From Cladopsammia gracilis (lineage: Eukaryota > Cnidaria > Anthozoa > Scleractinia > Dendrophylliidae): 64,000 nt of DNA. Of the stretch, positions 20,919 through 32,921 are shown piece by piece. Positions within the stretch are counted from its first letter, which is position 1, and each line of letters starts with the position of its first letter. Location of the stretch: positions 1,897,501 through 1,961,500 of the forward strand of contig JAJGOT010000003.1 in assembly GCA_022457155.1 (NCBI GenBank), in the 5' to 3' direction. The notes beneath the pieces are model-generated. The model had not been told where the DNA came from and did no database searches. It saw only the letters and a program-made list of their open reading frames with translations. The position numbers and the translations under genes were made by a program.

Positions 20919-21979
20919 AGGTTTTGCGTTCTTGCTCAAGGTAAGCTGTTTACTTATTTCGCAGAGTTATTGTGTCAAACACAATTTTATCAATCGCTGG
21001 AAGTAGTCATGGAAACTACCGGAAAATATGGATTACGAAATCCTTTAGCTTGCGACCACTGACCAACGTTTTTCTTGAAGTCAATCGCTCCGTTGGGCCC
21101 GTTTAATTTCGCGTCAAATTTCCCACTATGTAGCACGAGGGAGGAAAGATTGCGTGACAAGCCCTAAGGATGTCTGCATTTATAGACTATGACCATGCGG
21201 AGCTAACCTCTCCTCATCGTATGCCCGGGGCGAATTCTGTACTATTTAGTACTATATTTATATTTAACACAAATTCATGCTTATTATTCAAACAATTCAG
21301 TTACATTTTTGGGAAACTGATATACAAAAAAAAACAGTAATCATCACAGAGCCTATTGACAATCATTATAAGTATTGACACTATTTGATGAGTAACATCG
21401 CAGCACTTAACTGGCTCTCAGCTATTTCTAGTATATTATCATTTTAAATGAAATAGCTGTAGCATTTATAGAAGCTTTATTCCACCGAGGAATCTTATTG
21501 CTGCGCAGCAAACGAAGTGAGCGGAGCAGCAGTTCATAATCCAGAAAGGCAGAAAAAATCTGGAATCTCTTTTTTTTACCACAATCCTTGCGAGCCATGC
21601 TGAAGATGCAATGGTTTCCTAGGAAACACTATCCCACAACTCTTTGCGTGCGTCATGCTTATGCGTGCCTTTATTTGCGTCATTCGCTTTCCGTTAAACA
21701 CATGCAAACAGCATTTTATATTGTCGCAACTCGATCGCTTCTGAAGGTAAGTATTCTTTACACTTGGTATATTAGTAGGCAAGAGAGCTGAAAGCGATTA
21801 AATTGTCTTTGAGGATCAGCCATGGGCATAGCCAGGACTTTCTCACAGGTGTGCACAATCACCAAATCAAGGTCCTATACTTTATTCATTTTTACTTATT
21901 TTTTTCAACTTTTTCAGGTATGCACGTGCGTACGTGCGTACCTGAAAAAGTCGCAAAAAACCCTCTCTACTGTATTCAG
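20919..21979. other. No gene seen
   Basis: No supported gene. TACTATTTAGTACTATATTTA lies near 21240, and a GC-richer patch of inverted words (GCTGCGCAGCAAACG and GGAGCAGCAG) near 21500-21530. A palindrome at 21908 is listed separately. Confidence 0.35.
21908..21951. repeat. 44-bp near-perfect palindrome
   Basis: ACTTTTTCAGGTA and TACCTGAAAAAGT enclose GCACGTGCGTACGTGC-type sequence; the arms are about 20 bp with one mismatch. It could extrude as a hairpin. It may be the terminus of an element, since it lies just upstream of a MITE and a Helitron-type fragment. Confidence 0.7.
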
Positions 21980-22297
21980 TAGCGCGTGCTAAAATAGCGA
22001 ATTAATGTCGCGATCACATGGCAAGTAAAATTGTCATTTTGAGAGAAAATGATGAATATTTTCGAGTTGCTAAACGTAGTAATTTCTCTCGAGTCAGCAA
22101 TTGCATGGTTGAAAGAAAAAACCTGATAAAGAGCAACTACATATGTCCGTAATGTGACATTTTGTGTTTGCACAATTTTTGAGTGACATTTCGTTCTATT
22201 TTAAGTTTTCAAATTTGAATTTTTTCATTTTTGAACTTTAATTTGTACTTTGCTGACGCAATTTGACGACATTAATTCTCTATTTTAGCGTGAGCTA
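21980..22297. mobile_element. TAGCGCG MITE, copy 2
   Basis: 318 bp. Left end TAGCGCGTGCTAAAATAGCG; right end, read on the other strand, TAGCTCACGCTAAAATAGAG. The TIRs are about 31 bp with few mismatches. It sits directly upstream of Helitron-type coding sequence at 22310, possibly having interrupted it. Confidence 0.8.
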
Positions 22298-22309
22298 ATA
22301 ATAAAAGGC

Positions 22310-22678
22310 GTGTTGTTGGCTTTTCCAGCATTGATTCCCGATGGTAAAGGTGACCCAACCAATCTCAGTTTACATAGAGACATCCCCTTTAGCAACAGGA
22401 TAAAGCATCTCATAAAATTTGCTGAACATTTGAATGGAAATTGGATTTATCGTTTTGCTAACCATCCTCGTTTTTCTTATTGGGCACTAAATATGATTCA
22501 AAGAAAACGAACTGTCTCAGTTGCAGTCAAAATGCAAAAAGCAACTTTTGGCCAGTGTTCACATCACAGACAAGAACAACGAATCAATATCTTTACAACT
22601 TTTTATCACACTATTCAAGAATTATTCAATGTTTTCGAAGAAGACGAGTGTGGTAACATCAACAAAGACTTTGATTAA
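22310..22678 (+). pseudogene. Helitron helicase-like N-terminal domain fragment
   Basis: 122 codons open with [57 protein letters not shown] and RKRT. This pattern (FPALFPDG, HxxFxxWxxNxxxR) is the Helitron_like_N region that precedes the HUH Rep domain in Helitron replication/helicase proteins. The rest (Rep, Pif1 helicase) is absent. The frame begins right after the MITE at 22297 and has no native start, so it is a fragment. After RKRT the sequence drifts ([12 protein letters not shown]) and ends in an acidic tail, probably past a break. Confidence 0.7.
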
Positions 22679-24637
22679 TTTTCGGACGACGACATCAATG
22701 AAGTTATTCTCAAAACACAAGCAACTGCTGTCTACAATGACAAAGAAAACTGTAATTAAGGTGGAAAAGAATTGATTTTCTTTGTAATTTTTCAAGCAAA
22801 ATGATATGCATAATAGTTGTAAGAACAGTTGAAAACTAAATACAAAACAAATGGAAAATACCTTGTGATTAATGTGATTATTAGCTAAAACGCGCCCAGA
22901 TGATTCTATCATATACTTTGAAGTCATGATGAATTACAATTTAGCTACGCATAATGAATATCTAATTAGTATTAGAAAATACATAAGGCCAGAAGGATCG
23001 AAACTATTTCGAGAACCGAGCAGAATTCGAGCAGAATTTAGGCGTACGAGCGGAATGAGCAATTTTTGCGAGCATTGCCGGCAGACACGATAAGCCATTT
23101 TATGAGCAGAATTTATCCAGGCCTAATCACCTACGTGCGCAGCAATCACTATCTTTAAGATAACCTAGTATAAATGTTTACATGTAGTTCTCGAATTGGA
23201 GGTTATTGATTTGGCCTGACAAAGATTGCATGATGTGATTTAGAGGCGCTAAAGCGTTCTTCTTTTACTTATGTTTTGTAATCACCGTGGTATATCATAA
23301 AGTAGTATTTTGTATATAATTTTTTTCTTTACTGTATTTCTTTTAAGATCCTCTTTGGGTTCGTCTGTTAACATACAGTCAACTCCTGCCTTGCAGACAC
23401 CTCGCTATTACCGACACCCAGCTAGTACGGACAGCACCTAAATCCCCGGCAACATATATCTACTGAAACAAACTCCCGCTATTGCGGAATCTCGCTATTA
23501 CGGACATTATATTCGGCCCCAATGTCACATTACTGTTTTACTCTTGTCATAACTGATATCGAGTCATCTCCTTTGTCTTTTTGGTTGGATTTACGCTTCT
23601 TTTTGGAATAAAGCTTCTGTAAATGCTACAGCGATTTCATTTAAAGTGATAATATAATTTATAATTCAACACATTGATACACTGCCCAAATATGGTCAAA
23701 AACTTATCCATGTACGTTATGTCTACATGACGTATAACCAGCGATGGCGGTAAATTTCGCATTTTGAAGGAAAGTGAAAATGACTGCTGCCTGCGATGTC
23801 GTGTTTTTGGGCGAAAAAGTGCGTGAACTATTAGTTAAAAAAGGGAAAAGAAAGAAAACAAGAGAAGAAAAGAACAGAGAAAAAATACTGTTCACATGAT
23901 TGGACAAAAATGGCGTGAAATTTTCGCGTTGTCGCGGTCGCAGTGTTTCTTGGCATAGCTGAATGAAAACTGGTTCAAAGTTTAACCGCTCAACAAGGAG
24001 TGAATGAAGGAGCACAATTTTCGTAAAATTCCTTTGGTAATCACCTCTGGAATATGATATAGACTTGATGTTTCCTCAGAAAAGTTTCTGATCTCGTCAT
24101 TACGGCTGTAGGAGCTAAAAAAAAACGAGCATTCCAAGTTTGTAATTTTTAACAACATTGATCGACTCAGCTCGTACTTCGATGTTTGAAATTTGGTGCT
24201 GATGGAAGGGACTAAAAAGTCAAATCAACTACAGGTACGATGTTTTAACCGTTTCTTGTATCCTTTAGCTGTGAATTTTTCGGGAATTTTTGTAGGCAGA
24301 AGAAAAATTTCGAATGGCTGGCTGTAAACGGCTGAAATTGCTATCCAAAAATAGTTATTTTGAGTGAACATTATCAAACACGCAAAGGGATATAAAGTTC
24401 CGAATATGTCAATATCGGCAAGTTTATTTGCCCACAAAAAAAGAATTATCCAAATTTTAAAGAAGACAAACGGTTATACAAAACAATAGCTAGTGTGGCA
24501 AACACCCAAACGAAGGCGGTCGAAAACAGGTTGAAGACCAGAGTTTTCTGACAACACACATGCAAAACCAAAATGATTTTTGGGTCATGTTTGGGTCATT
24601 GTCGCTCAGTTGCTGAAAATCAAAACCAAGCAAATTG
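22679..24637. other. No gene seen; AT-rich spacer
   Basis: Positions 23000-23090 hold repeated GAGCAGAATT words (AGCAGAATTCGAGCAGAATT), an interspersed repeat scrap. A short lysine-rich frame starting at 23780 has no supporting features. No other gene evidence. Confidence 0.35.
23372..23560 (+). repeat. Repeat with CTCGCTATTACGGACA words
   Basis: CAGTCAACTCCTGCC at the left, then CTCGCTATTACCGACACC, CCGCTATTGCGGA and TCTCGCTATTACGGACAT. It looks like one end of a Tc1/pogo-type DNA element family; no matching opposite end is found nearby. Confidence 0.4.
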
Positions 24638-24975
24638 CTTGTTTAAAAATGTTTACATTTACCGAGCACTTTGTTTAGGACGATGAAACCATCAGAATTA
24701 TTCTGTTTGAGCACTGTACTAACATAACTGAAGCATATTAAGGTGATTCCCTAGTTTTGCATTGTGCATCAGAACTGTGTATAATAAATTGCGTCATTTG
24801 CGCATGCACGAGCGCGTGCGCATTCCAAAGCAATAGGGTTTCCTTTAAGGATTCAGTTACCTTAGCAAATAAGTGGCAGTTTTCTTCTAAACGAGCATGG
24901 TGACCTATTCTTTTTATTGCACGTATTTGAAGAAAATACTTCTCTCTATTATTTATCCATATTTGAAGAATATTT
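24638..24975 (+). repeat. 338-bp duplicated block, copy 1
   Basis: Nearly identical to 27628-27965 in the same orientation, from CAAATTGCTTGTTTAAAAAT through CATATTTGAA. I see only scattered single-base differences, so this is a recent duplication or a young interspersed element. No TIR, coding frame or tail is evident. Confidence 0.85.
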
Positions 24976-26068
24976 CATTAGTAGATTTTGAAATATTCTC
25001 ATGGAATCTCTTTTTCTATCTAGTTTTTAGCGTTTCTCTGGGAACGTGCGGTTGCTGAAATTGCCCTATTATTTTATAAGTTTCTCTTTTTCGGTAACTT
25101 TAAGGCTTCTCACGATGACATTGTTCTGATATCATAACAATAATACTATTTTTTCATCGCTAATTATTACTTTCTGGAAAGAATGGTTGCCTCTCGCTCA
25201 AGGCTGGGATTTTCAATATTGCCGTCACGAGCTAGCAAATTAGCGATATATTACAGCGCTATAACTTGAAAACGGACACTAACATAAGCCGTTCGAACGT
25301 CTGAATATTTTTTCTGAACAGATAGCCCTAGCTGTTTGAACTGGTGACGATTTTTTTGAATGGCTAGCAGCAGCTGTTCGTACGGCTGAATATTTTTAAA
25401 GAACGGATAACCCTAGCCGTTCGAGCGGGTAAAGATTTTTTTGAACGGATAACCCTAGCCTTGCCTAATTTTATCGTACAACAAATAATATCACAAACCC
25501 TTGTCGAATTTGCACTAATCCTAAGAAACTGGACTAATTTCACCTGGATAAAAAGTAGCATTCTGGCCTTCTAGTGCTTGTTTACATTCAGAGCGTAATT
25601 TCAACGTCATTACAGTAGATTGGTCGTGAGAATATGCGACCACAATACTCCTGACCCGCGCCAACGACATGAAGGAAAATACCGTTATTTATGCGCGCCT
25701 GGCTCGCTTATCGATCACGAGCTCGCTATGGCAAACATCGTCTGTAGCGTGTGTATGTCCGGTGATTGAAGGACATCATTAAGTCCAGAAATCTGTAAGT
25801 CTCGAGCACCTCTCAAAGAAACGAGTTGTGTTTCTTGTTGTACCTTGTGTCTAAATCGCTATTTCACGCTCGAGGTGAAAATAGACGTTGGTGGATGAGA
25901 CGAGCTGGCAGGAAAGTCTGGAATCACTTGAGATCAGAAAAGGGGCGGCGTTGTGAGTTGTGGGCCATTTCACATCCCGTGCCGAAGTCGAAATGGCAGA
26001 TAACCAAAGTGCTTCGAGACTTATAATATTTTCCGTATTTTGTTTGGCGGACATTCCGTTTTCGTTTT
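24976..26068. other. No gene seen apart from a tandem repeat
   Basis: AT-rich; tandem units at 25288-25457 are listed separately. Positions 25720-26068 hold short overlapping frames without recognisable protein character; they end where LINE sequence starts. Confidence 0.35.
25288..25457 (+). repeat. 43-bp tandem repeat, four diverged units
   Basis: Units of the form AGCCGTTCGAACG, CTGAATATTTTT, GAACGGATAACCCT repeat about every 43 bp from 25288 to 25457. Confidence 0.65.
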
Positions 26069-26625
26069 CGCCATTGACAGACAGAATACAGAGGTTGCAA
26101 TCTCGTGCAGCCAGAGTAATTACCGGTGCGGGCTATGAGACTCATTCAAAGGATGTAATCAAGTGTTTTGACTGGAAAACTCTCCGAGATAGGCGAACTC
26201 AAATTAAATCAACCTTAATGTATAAAACAATGAATAATCAAACTGCTCCATATTTAAGAGAGTCCTTTACAAGACTATCTGAAAATCAAACTCAATATAA
26301 TCTACGAAATCTTGATACAGACCTGGTACTTCCTAGGCCGAAAACCAACTATCTAAAGCGTAGTTTCAAATATAGCGGTGCTATGCTCTGGAACAGCCTA
26401 CCGATTGAGGCTAAAAAGGCAAACACACTATCTCAGTTTAAACGTAGTGTAGCCTCTATGCCTGCCACTGAGTTATGCTGAATATTTTCTCTTAATTGTA
26501 AATTGTTCTTATTTTATTTTGTAATATACATATTTGTTAAACGCCCCGCTTGGAAACCAGCTATTGTATATAGTTGTAGTGGCTAGCGTTGTAAAATAAA
26601 GTGTATGTTGTTGTTGTTGTTGTAT
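26069..26625 (+). mobile_element. 5'-truncated CR1/L2-like LINE, 3' end
   Basis: The coding part, about 26085-26481, reads RIQRLQSRAARVITGAGYET, DWKTLRDRR, LMYKTMNNQTAPYL, FKYSGAMLWNSLPIEAKKA and FKRSV to a stop. This is the C-terminal tail typical of reverse transcriptases of jockey/CR1/L2-like LINEs. The 3' UTR has AATAAA and ends in a TGT/TTG microsatellite (26606-26623), as expected for this group. The reverse-transcriptase core is missing by 5' truncation at about 26069. Confidence 0.8.
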
Positions 26626-27280
26626 CCCAACATGCTTTGCGACAGTGGCAGCTAGATTGGCTTTGCGTGGTCGCGCGGAAGATTGAAATACAGCTTTGGG
26701 CAGCTTAAATTGAGTTCTTGCGGCCAGGTGAAATTCAGCAAGGCGGGCAAAAACTGTGAGCTGGCAGCGGAAAGGAGGTCCGTAAGGATAAGGGAGATGG
26801 CGCGAATCTAAGTGGCTGACTATTGGTGATAAAAATGAAGCGATTTTGAGGGAATGAACTTCAGGATTTCTTTTTCTTGATCGGGCCCAAACTTGGCCAT
26901 CTGAAGTGAAAAATCAACGTAAATCGAGAAATTAGGGTAAACCTTGGGATTCATTTTTTGAGTGGGATTCAACGGGAGACATGCAGATCTTTTTTTTTTA
27001 TGTTAATTCTCGAAAGCGACGAAAAAAACAACCCAAAAAAAATCTGAACAATTTTTTTCAACTAATTTGTAGTTCACATGCCAAAAATGGACAAATCTGA
27101 GCGAGAAAAATAAAAAAACAACCTCACAAGCAACATAGGCTGGTTATGCCGCCAGCCCTTCATAGTTCAAGCTAATCCAGGGCTAATCTAATTATCTGAA
27201 ACTATTATTATTCATAACAATTATCATCCCAAGGGGCATCTAGTATGTAAAGACAAAACGCTGTAGGGTGTTTGAATTTT
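26626..27280. other. No gene seen
   Basis: Unremarkable sequence with A- and T-runs at 26990-27115. Confidence 0.35.
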
Positions 27281-27570
27281 ATTGATGAAAGGGACAACTT
27301 GAGTAGTGTATTACTGAAAGAAATAACTTGTGCTTTTTTAAAGTGAAACAGACAACTTTAGTGTTTTTCTGTGAAGTGAAACGAACAACTTGAGAGCTCT
27401 AAAAGCAGTGAAGCGAACAACTTGCGCTAATTCTAACCCTAAATCTTACCCTAGCCCCAACCTTAATCGTCAAACCATAACCCTAACCCAACCCTGACAA
27501 AATGCGCATTTTTCAAGGGAAATTAACAACTTGAGCTGTTTAAAAGTGGTGAAGTGAACAACTTTCGCTT
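27281..27570 (+). repeat. AACAACTTG repeats around telomere-like words
   Basis: GAAxxGAACAACTTG-type units recur about seven times between 27285 and 27565 (for example GTGAAACGAACAACTTGAG and GTGAAGTGAACAACTT). In the middle, 27440-27500, lie degenerate CCCTAA words (CTAACCCTAAATCTTACCCTAG, ACCATAACCCTAACCC). Degenerate interstitial telomere-like sequence is one reading; simple drift of a tandem repeat is the other. Confidence 0.5.
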
Positions 27571-27627
27571 TTGGGATTACTGTTATGAATATAAATAATC
27601 TTAGATAATTAGATTAGGAGAGAGAGA

Positions 27628-27965
27628 GCAAATTGCTTGTTTAAAAATGTTTACATTTACCAAGCACTTGTTTAGGACGATGAAACCATCAGAATTATTC
27701 TGTTTGAGCACTGTACTAACATAACTGAAGCATATTAAGGTGATTCCCTAGTTTTGCATTGTGCATCAGTACTGCGCATAATAAATTGCGTCATTTGCGC
27801 GTGCACGAGCACGTGCGCACTCCAAAGCAATAGGGTTTCCTTTAAGGATTCAGTTACCTTAGCAAATAAGTGGCAGTTTTCTTCTAAACGAGCATGGTGA
27901 CCTATTCTTTTTATTGCACGTATTTGAAGAAAATACTTCTCTCCATTATTTATCCATATTTGAAA
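27628..27965 (+). repeat. 338-bp duplicated block, copy 2
   Basis: Partner of 24638-24975. It is preceded by a short AGAGAGAG run and followed by unrelated sequence. Confidence 0.85.
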
Positions 27966-28284
27966 AAGATTATTTTTAGCGGTTTTAAATGTTGATCAAC
28001 CGATATGATAGTTATATTGGCGGTATTTGTGATTCAAGCAAGATTCGAAATATGATAGTGTTTACTATCAATTGTTATCTCGTACTAACGTTTGTCGCGG
28101 CTTCTTATTCACTAGATTTCTTTTCTTTTACACAACAATACCAAACAAAGCAAACTCATGGCAATGAATAACAAATAAAAATGCGCGTACGACATGCGTG
28201 CATTTAGATGCGTCTGGACAATTGCATATACGCGTTAAACATGGGCATGGTTTTCATCTGCGTGGTTCGCTTATCTCTGAGCTG

Positions 28285-29103
28285 CACTGTAGGTGCTCAG
28301 AGTTTGCTGATTGAACAATGGACCGCCTCCACCGTAGATCAGATTCTTACAAAAGGAAATCAACTTTATTTGGATGCTCTTGAAAGTAGATCCATCGCTG
28401 ACACAGAGACCTTGTCCCTGGATTATCTGCCCAATGTGGCGTGTTGGTCTGTTGAGACTAACAATTTAAACGATTTGCCTGTTGGGGCACAAACATGTGA
28501 TTCGCTTACGTGGGCTGAAGTGCAAACAAATGATCAGCTTCTCCGGGCGGATATAATAACTGTTATTGTCCATTGTCTTTAGTAAGCAGTACCCGTATCC
28601 GACAAGTTAATATATCAAAAGCCACTTGGAACTTTATTGCATGCACTTGGCAGTAAATTTATGTATACCATTATTGTTATTGGTAATGTTATTGACGTTC
28701 AATCCCAAATAATTGTATTTGTATCCATATTTACAGAGGTGTATCCAGGGGAGGCCAAGACCAATCTTATTTTTCCCCTACCAAAACAAGCCCTGCAGGA
28801 TCAACAAAAGATATTTTCCACACCGGGCTCTCCACTTGATTATCACAACCCACCACCCTCTTTCCTCCAAGTCTGGATCCACCACTGCCCTCAGTACATT
28901 TACTGTTCAAAATATTTGCATTTTTGACTTCACAATCACAAAGAACCTATAATGTTATGTAATTCTAAAACGATGGTAATTGACCCAATAAATAAATTTA
29001 TCAAATTATCAAAATCTGTATGTACATTTACTGTTTCCATTATATTTTACTGCTCAGCATCTACTCGCAGCATTGTCATTACAATCTGTAACCTCTAGTT
29101 CTA
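28285..29103 (+). pseudogene. Helitron-type gene fragment (continues the AQSLxIEQW module)
   Basis: From about 28289 the frame reads AQSLLIEQWTASTVDQILTK, GNQLYLDALESRSIADTETL and SLDYLPN, then stops at 28580-28582. It overlaps the end of the module at 11757-12690 (AQSLxIxQW) and supplies the part that follows it. The 3' portion, 28940-29103, matches 11470-11640 in reverse, so this is another copy of the same sequence. The RQC motif itself is not present here. Confidence 0.55.
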
Positions 29104-29788
29104 AAATAATAGTAAAAGGGAATACAAATGGCCCTGTTGTGTTATTCGGATACTACTGCAAGTCATTACATTTAATTTCTGTTCTTGGTGTGTCGAAATC
29201 AGGTTTCACAGTTCGTGTTCATTCATGCCAAGTGTTTTTTTCTTAAAGTGCTACTTCAATCGAATTGTTGAATACCTTTATTTTTTGCTTGATTGGGAGT
29301 TAATTTCCTAAAGTACATGAATTCCAAAGTATATCCTCAATATTTTCACTTTGCGGGGCCCAATCTTCATTTCAGTGACCTAGACAAGTACAGCAACATG
29401 TGATAAGTTGTAAGGAATGCGTTTTTGTTTCATATGTGACATGAAGTTTTTATCATAGTAGCACTTTAAGCTTCAGTTTGACTGAATGTTATATTAAAGC
29501 TTCAAACTTAACTTATATTCGTTCTTCTTTTACACAGCGTTTTAGGAGCAGAAACCTCGTGCGTGATATCAAAGTGAGTATATTTCTTCCCAATTTTTTT
29601 TAGCTTGAATTTTGCGTGTTATTTGGATACCACTGTGAGTCATGTAATTTTCATCTCCTGTAAGTTAATGTTTAACTTACAGGAGTATATTGGGGTCTAA
29701 CGTGCATTCTTGGGTGCATTTTTCACATTTTTGTTAGATACTATTAATAGACTTTAGTCGACATGAGAGTCGAGTGGCATATTTTTTT
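29104..29788. other. No gene seen; one hairpin
   Basis: AT-rich. A perfect inverted pair CTCCTGTAAGTTAA / TTAACTTACAGGAG with a 3-base loop lies at 29654-29684. The sequence up to 29793 is the left flank of the BEL/Pao insertion. Confidence 0.4.
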
Positions 29789-29793
29789 AAAGC

Positions 29794-30055
29794 TGTTAGA
29801 AATCCACACATCAAAGGACTTCACAATCTTTATTTTCGTCTGTCAGAGGACTGTATAGCTTCACAATCTCGCTACAATCTTAAACCTTCGAGGTAACAAT
29901 CTTTTCAAAACACTCGTGCTTTCTCTCACGTTCCATTACAACATCTGAACATTCTCTCTTCGAGCACATGATTCACTTGTCAATCAACCTGGAGCTACGC
30001 ACGTGACCAGACACGTAACTCTACTTGTGTGTAACGCAACTACGGATTTCGGACA
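29794..30055 (-). repeat. 3' LTR of the BEL/Pao element
   Basis: 262 bp, TGTTAGAAATCC to TTTCGGACA as read on the plus strand (TG...CA ends). Several of its differences from the other LTR are C/T changes at CG sites. Confidence 0.93.
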
Positions 30056-30069
30056 CTCTCCCCCCTCTT
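30056..30069 (-). other. Polypurine tract
   Basis: Reading on the minus strand, AAGAGGGGGGAGAG abuts the 3' LTR, the expected primer for plus-strand DNA synthesis. Confidence 0.8.
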
Positions 30070-30101
30070 GACTCATATGAGTCAAGAATACTGCCACAAG
30101 G

Positions 30102-31361
30102 TCAGTAGTTTTCCTGGTTAGCCAAGCGGCTTATATTCCTAGCAGCATCCAAAGCCGCCGCCCTGCGAGGCCGACTGCCTCCCTGCGAATCTGCTGCTTG
30201 CACTTGATTTCTGTCTTGTCTCTTACCTGCGTTCGGCCCCGCATCAACTTCGATCGGATACAATTTCTGAACTGGCCTAGTTATGTGAACATCCCTCCCC
30301 TTGGTGATTACCCTCACATGTGCCCCTCTTACCTTTTTGTCTCGTCCACAAATCAACCCCTCTACCACTCCCATCTTTCAGAGACCTCTCTTCACTCCAT
30401 CTTCATGTACTACCACGACATCCCCTTCCTTAGGTGATCTTCCTTTCCCGGCATTTTTGTTTTCGTGACTCTCCCGTAAGGCAGTTAAATATTCCCATTG
30501 CCACCTTTTCCAAAAATGTTGAAGCCTCTTGGTCAGGTACTTGTGCCTCCTGGTATATGTTGCACTGCTTTCTCCAAACTCTTCTTCTGACTCTAGTAAC
30601 TCTGGCAATGACTGAATCCTTCTTCCATAAATCAGATGGGATGGGGTAAGAACCTCCTCTGATGGGTTGTTGTCGTGGTAAGTTAGCGGCCTTGAATTGA
30701 GGGTACCTTCAATCTGCACAAGGACTGTCAACATCTCGTCAAGGGAAAGCCTTGCATTTCCAATGACCTTTTTCAAGCATCGTTTAACCATTTTCACATT
30801 CCTTTCAAAAAACCCGCCCCACCATGGGGCCCTCGCTACGTTAAAACGCCACTCAATACCCTTGTCTCCTAGTTCTGCTCTTACCTCAGGATGTCGAAAA
30901 AGTGCGCATATATCTTTCTCTGCTCCTTTGAATGTCTTTGCATTATCAGACACGATCAAGGTGGGGGTTCCTCTTCGTGCAGTGAACTTCCTCAGACACC
31001 TGAGGAATGTAGCAGTCGAGAGATCTTCCACTAAGTCCAAGTGCAGTGCCCGAGTAACACAGCACGAGAATAAGCAGACATAAACCTTCTTTAACTGCTT
31101 ACCTCGCCCCTTGACATACATTGGCCCAGCAAAATCTACCCCTATCTTCGAGAAGGGAGGGGCTGGATTGACCCTAAATTCTGGTAAACTCGCAGTCGCT
31201 GGTTGAGTAAATGCTGTTCCCACCCACTTCTTGCATGTCACGCACCGGGACAGTATCTTCTTCACAACTTGTCTCCCTTTGGGGACCCAGAATTTGGTTC
31301 GCAGTTCTGCAAGAGTACTCTTCACTCCACAGTGGAGGACTTCCTTGTGACATTTTTGAAT
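30102..31361 (-). pseudogene. BEL/Pao integrase and C-terminal region
   Basis: The frame from 31325 holds the integrase: zinc-binding remnant (SRCVTCKKW), then the DDE core with D in VDFAGPM (residue 64), D in VSDNAKTF (127) and E in FFERNVK (174). It continues LNSRPLTYHD and LTPSHLIYGR, the conserved region after the core, and stops at TGA 30378-30380. The same frame reopens at once and runs to 30102 with a basic tail. An upstream TAA at 31362-31364 separates this part from the RNase H segment. Catalytic residues are intact; the breaks are point nonsense changes. Confidence 0.88.
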
Positions 31362-32921
31362 TTATAGGGATGTCAGGTGATGGTCCTTGGGTAAAATAAT
31401 TGGCTCCTTAGCTTCTGTGGGCAAATCAGCATACTCCAGCCATCCCTTACATCTCATCACACCCTTACTGTCTTTAGTCAGCCCAAACTTCTTAGACAGC
31501 TGCTTGTAGTTCTCTTGACACTTTAACTCTCTTTGTGCTGCTTTAATCCAGTCTATCTCCGCTTCAGTCAGCTCTTGCAAGGATAGTGGTCCATGCTTCC
31601 CTTCTGACTTTGTTTTCTTGGCCACATTGAAGCAAAACCGTTTAAGCCACGCTGTCACTCTCAAAACCATCCTTAGGCAACTGTACTTGTTAATTTCAAT
31701 GACTTTGTCTATCCCCACATCAAGGTCAGTTTGGGCCACAAGAATGCTGGTTGTCCTCTCTTCTTCTCGACTTTCAGTGGTAGGCGACACTGATCCCTCT
31801 GAAGGCCAACTCTCCTCTGACTCTGTTAACCAAGCAGGACCTTGCCACCACAATACATTCTGCTTTAACTCGGATGCAGACATTCCTCTTGACCCAATGT
31901 CCGCAGGGTTCTCTTGACTTGGACAGTACCTCCAATCTCCTTTGTCGCTCAGCTTCAAAATTTCGTTCACGCGGTGCTTGACAAATTGTTTCCATTCGCC
32001 TCTGTTCATGATCCAGAACAAGGCCGTCTGACTGTCCAGCCATAGTTTAGAACGCTTAACACTCTGCTGCGAGGCAAGAGCACCTTCAACATTGACCATA
32101 AGTTTCACTAGTATAAGTGCCCCCATAAGCTCCAGTCTTGGAATTGACAGCTCTTTCAACGGTGCCACTCTAGTCTTTGAAGTCAACATTTGTGCATATC
32201 TTCCTACCTGGGTTCTATAAACAAGGTACACCACTCTACAGTAGGCCTTCTTACTCGCATCCGCAAAACCATGAAGTGAGCACTCCTCCACCTCCTCATG
32301 AGGGTGGTCATAAATGCAGTGCTTTACATCAATCCTACGACAGTCAATGAGGCCTCTTACCCAATCTTACACTCCCTTCTTGACTCCTCCTTTTAGCTGC
32401 TCATCCCATTCACACTTTTGGCGACATATCTCTTGGAATATGACCTTGGCACTGACTCCAACTGGACTAATTAGTCCTAGGGGGTCATAGACTCCGGCTG
32501 GTAGCCTTAATGTGTTCCGCTTAGTGGCGGGCAAGCCTTCAGCACGCTGCGCAATTGCTGTCAGATCAAGACTAAGGACATCAGCTTCATAATCCCACTC
32601 ACATCCCAACACCTTCTGGCCCTTGCTTCCCAACTTCATACCCATAGAAGACTTAGCATAACTAATATCTTCCTCTGTCACCACATCTTGTTTATTACCA
32701 ATCTGAGTTTCAGTTGCCATTTTGGCCCTTACCTGAGCATCATTCGTCAGCCATTTTCTGAGTTTAAAACCTCCCTCGGCCATTCTACTATGAGTCTTCT
32801 GGTACAACTCCATACTTTCTCGTGACGTTGCTCCACCACCAACAAAATCGTCAACGTAAAACGAATCCAACAACTTCGCTACAAAACTTGGGTCAGAAAT
32901 TTCATACCTTTTGACATGATG
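31362..32921 (-). pseudogene. BEL/Pao reverse transcriptase C-part and RNase H
   Basis: After the TGA at 32922-32924 the same frame continues into the reverse-transcriptase catalytic motif YVDD (in DSFYVDDFVGGG, about 32840-32860). It is broken again by TAA at 32367-32369, then enters the RNase H-like part (LHGFADASKKAYCRVVYLV, PRLELMGA, WLDSQTALFWI, PSQENPADIGSRG), typical of Pao elements. It stops at TAA 31362-31364. All segments share one frame, so the breaks are substitutions rather than indels. Confidence 0.88.

Noticed and set aside
23780..23899. Small lysine-rich open frame
   Set aside because: Only 39 codons, low complexity, no motif, no splice or repeat support.
29654..29684. Intrinsic transcription terminator
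   Set aside because: A perfect hairpin, but there is no U-tract and the genome is eukaryotic, so this model does not apply.
30378..31325. Host-domesticated integrase gene
   Set aside because: The frame is simply the integrase part of a BEL/Pao copy with both LTRs and a target duplication in place; no sign of separate maintenance.
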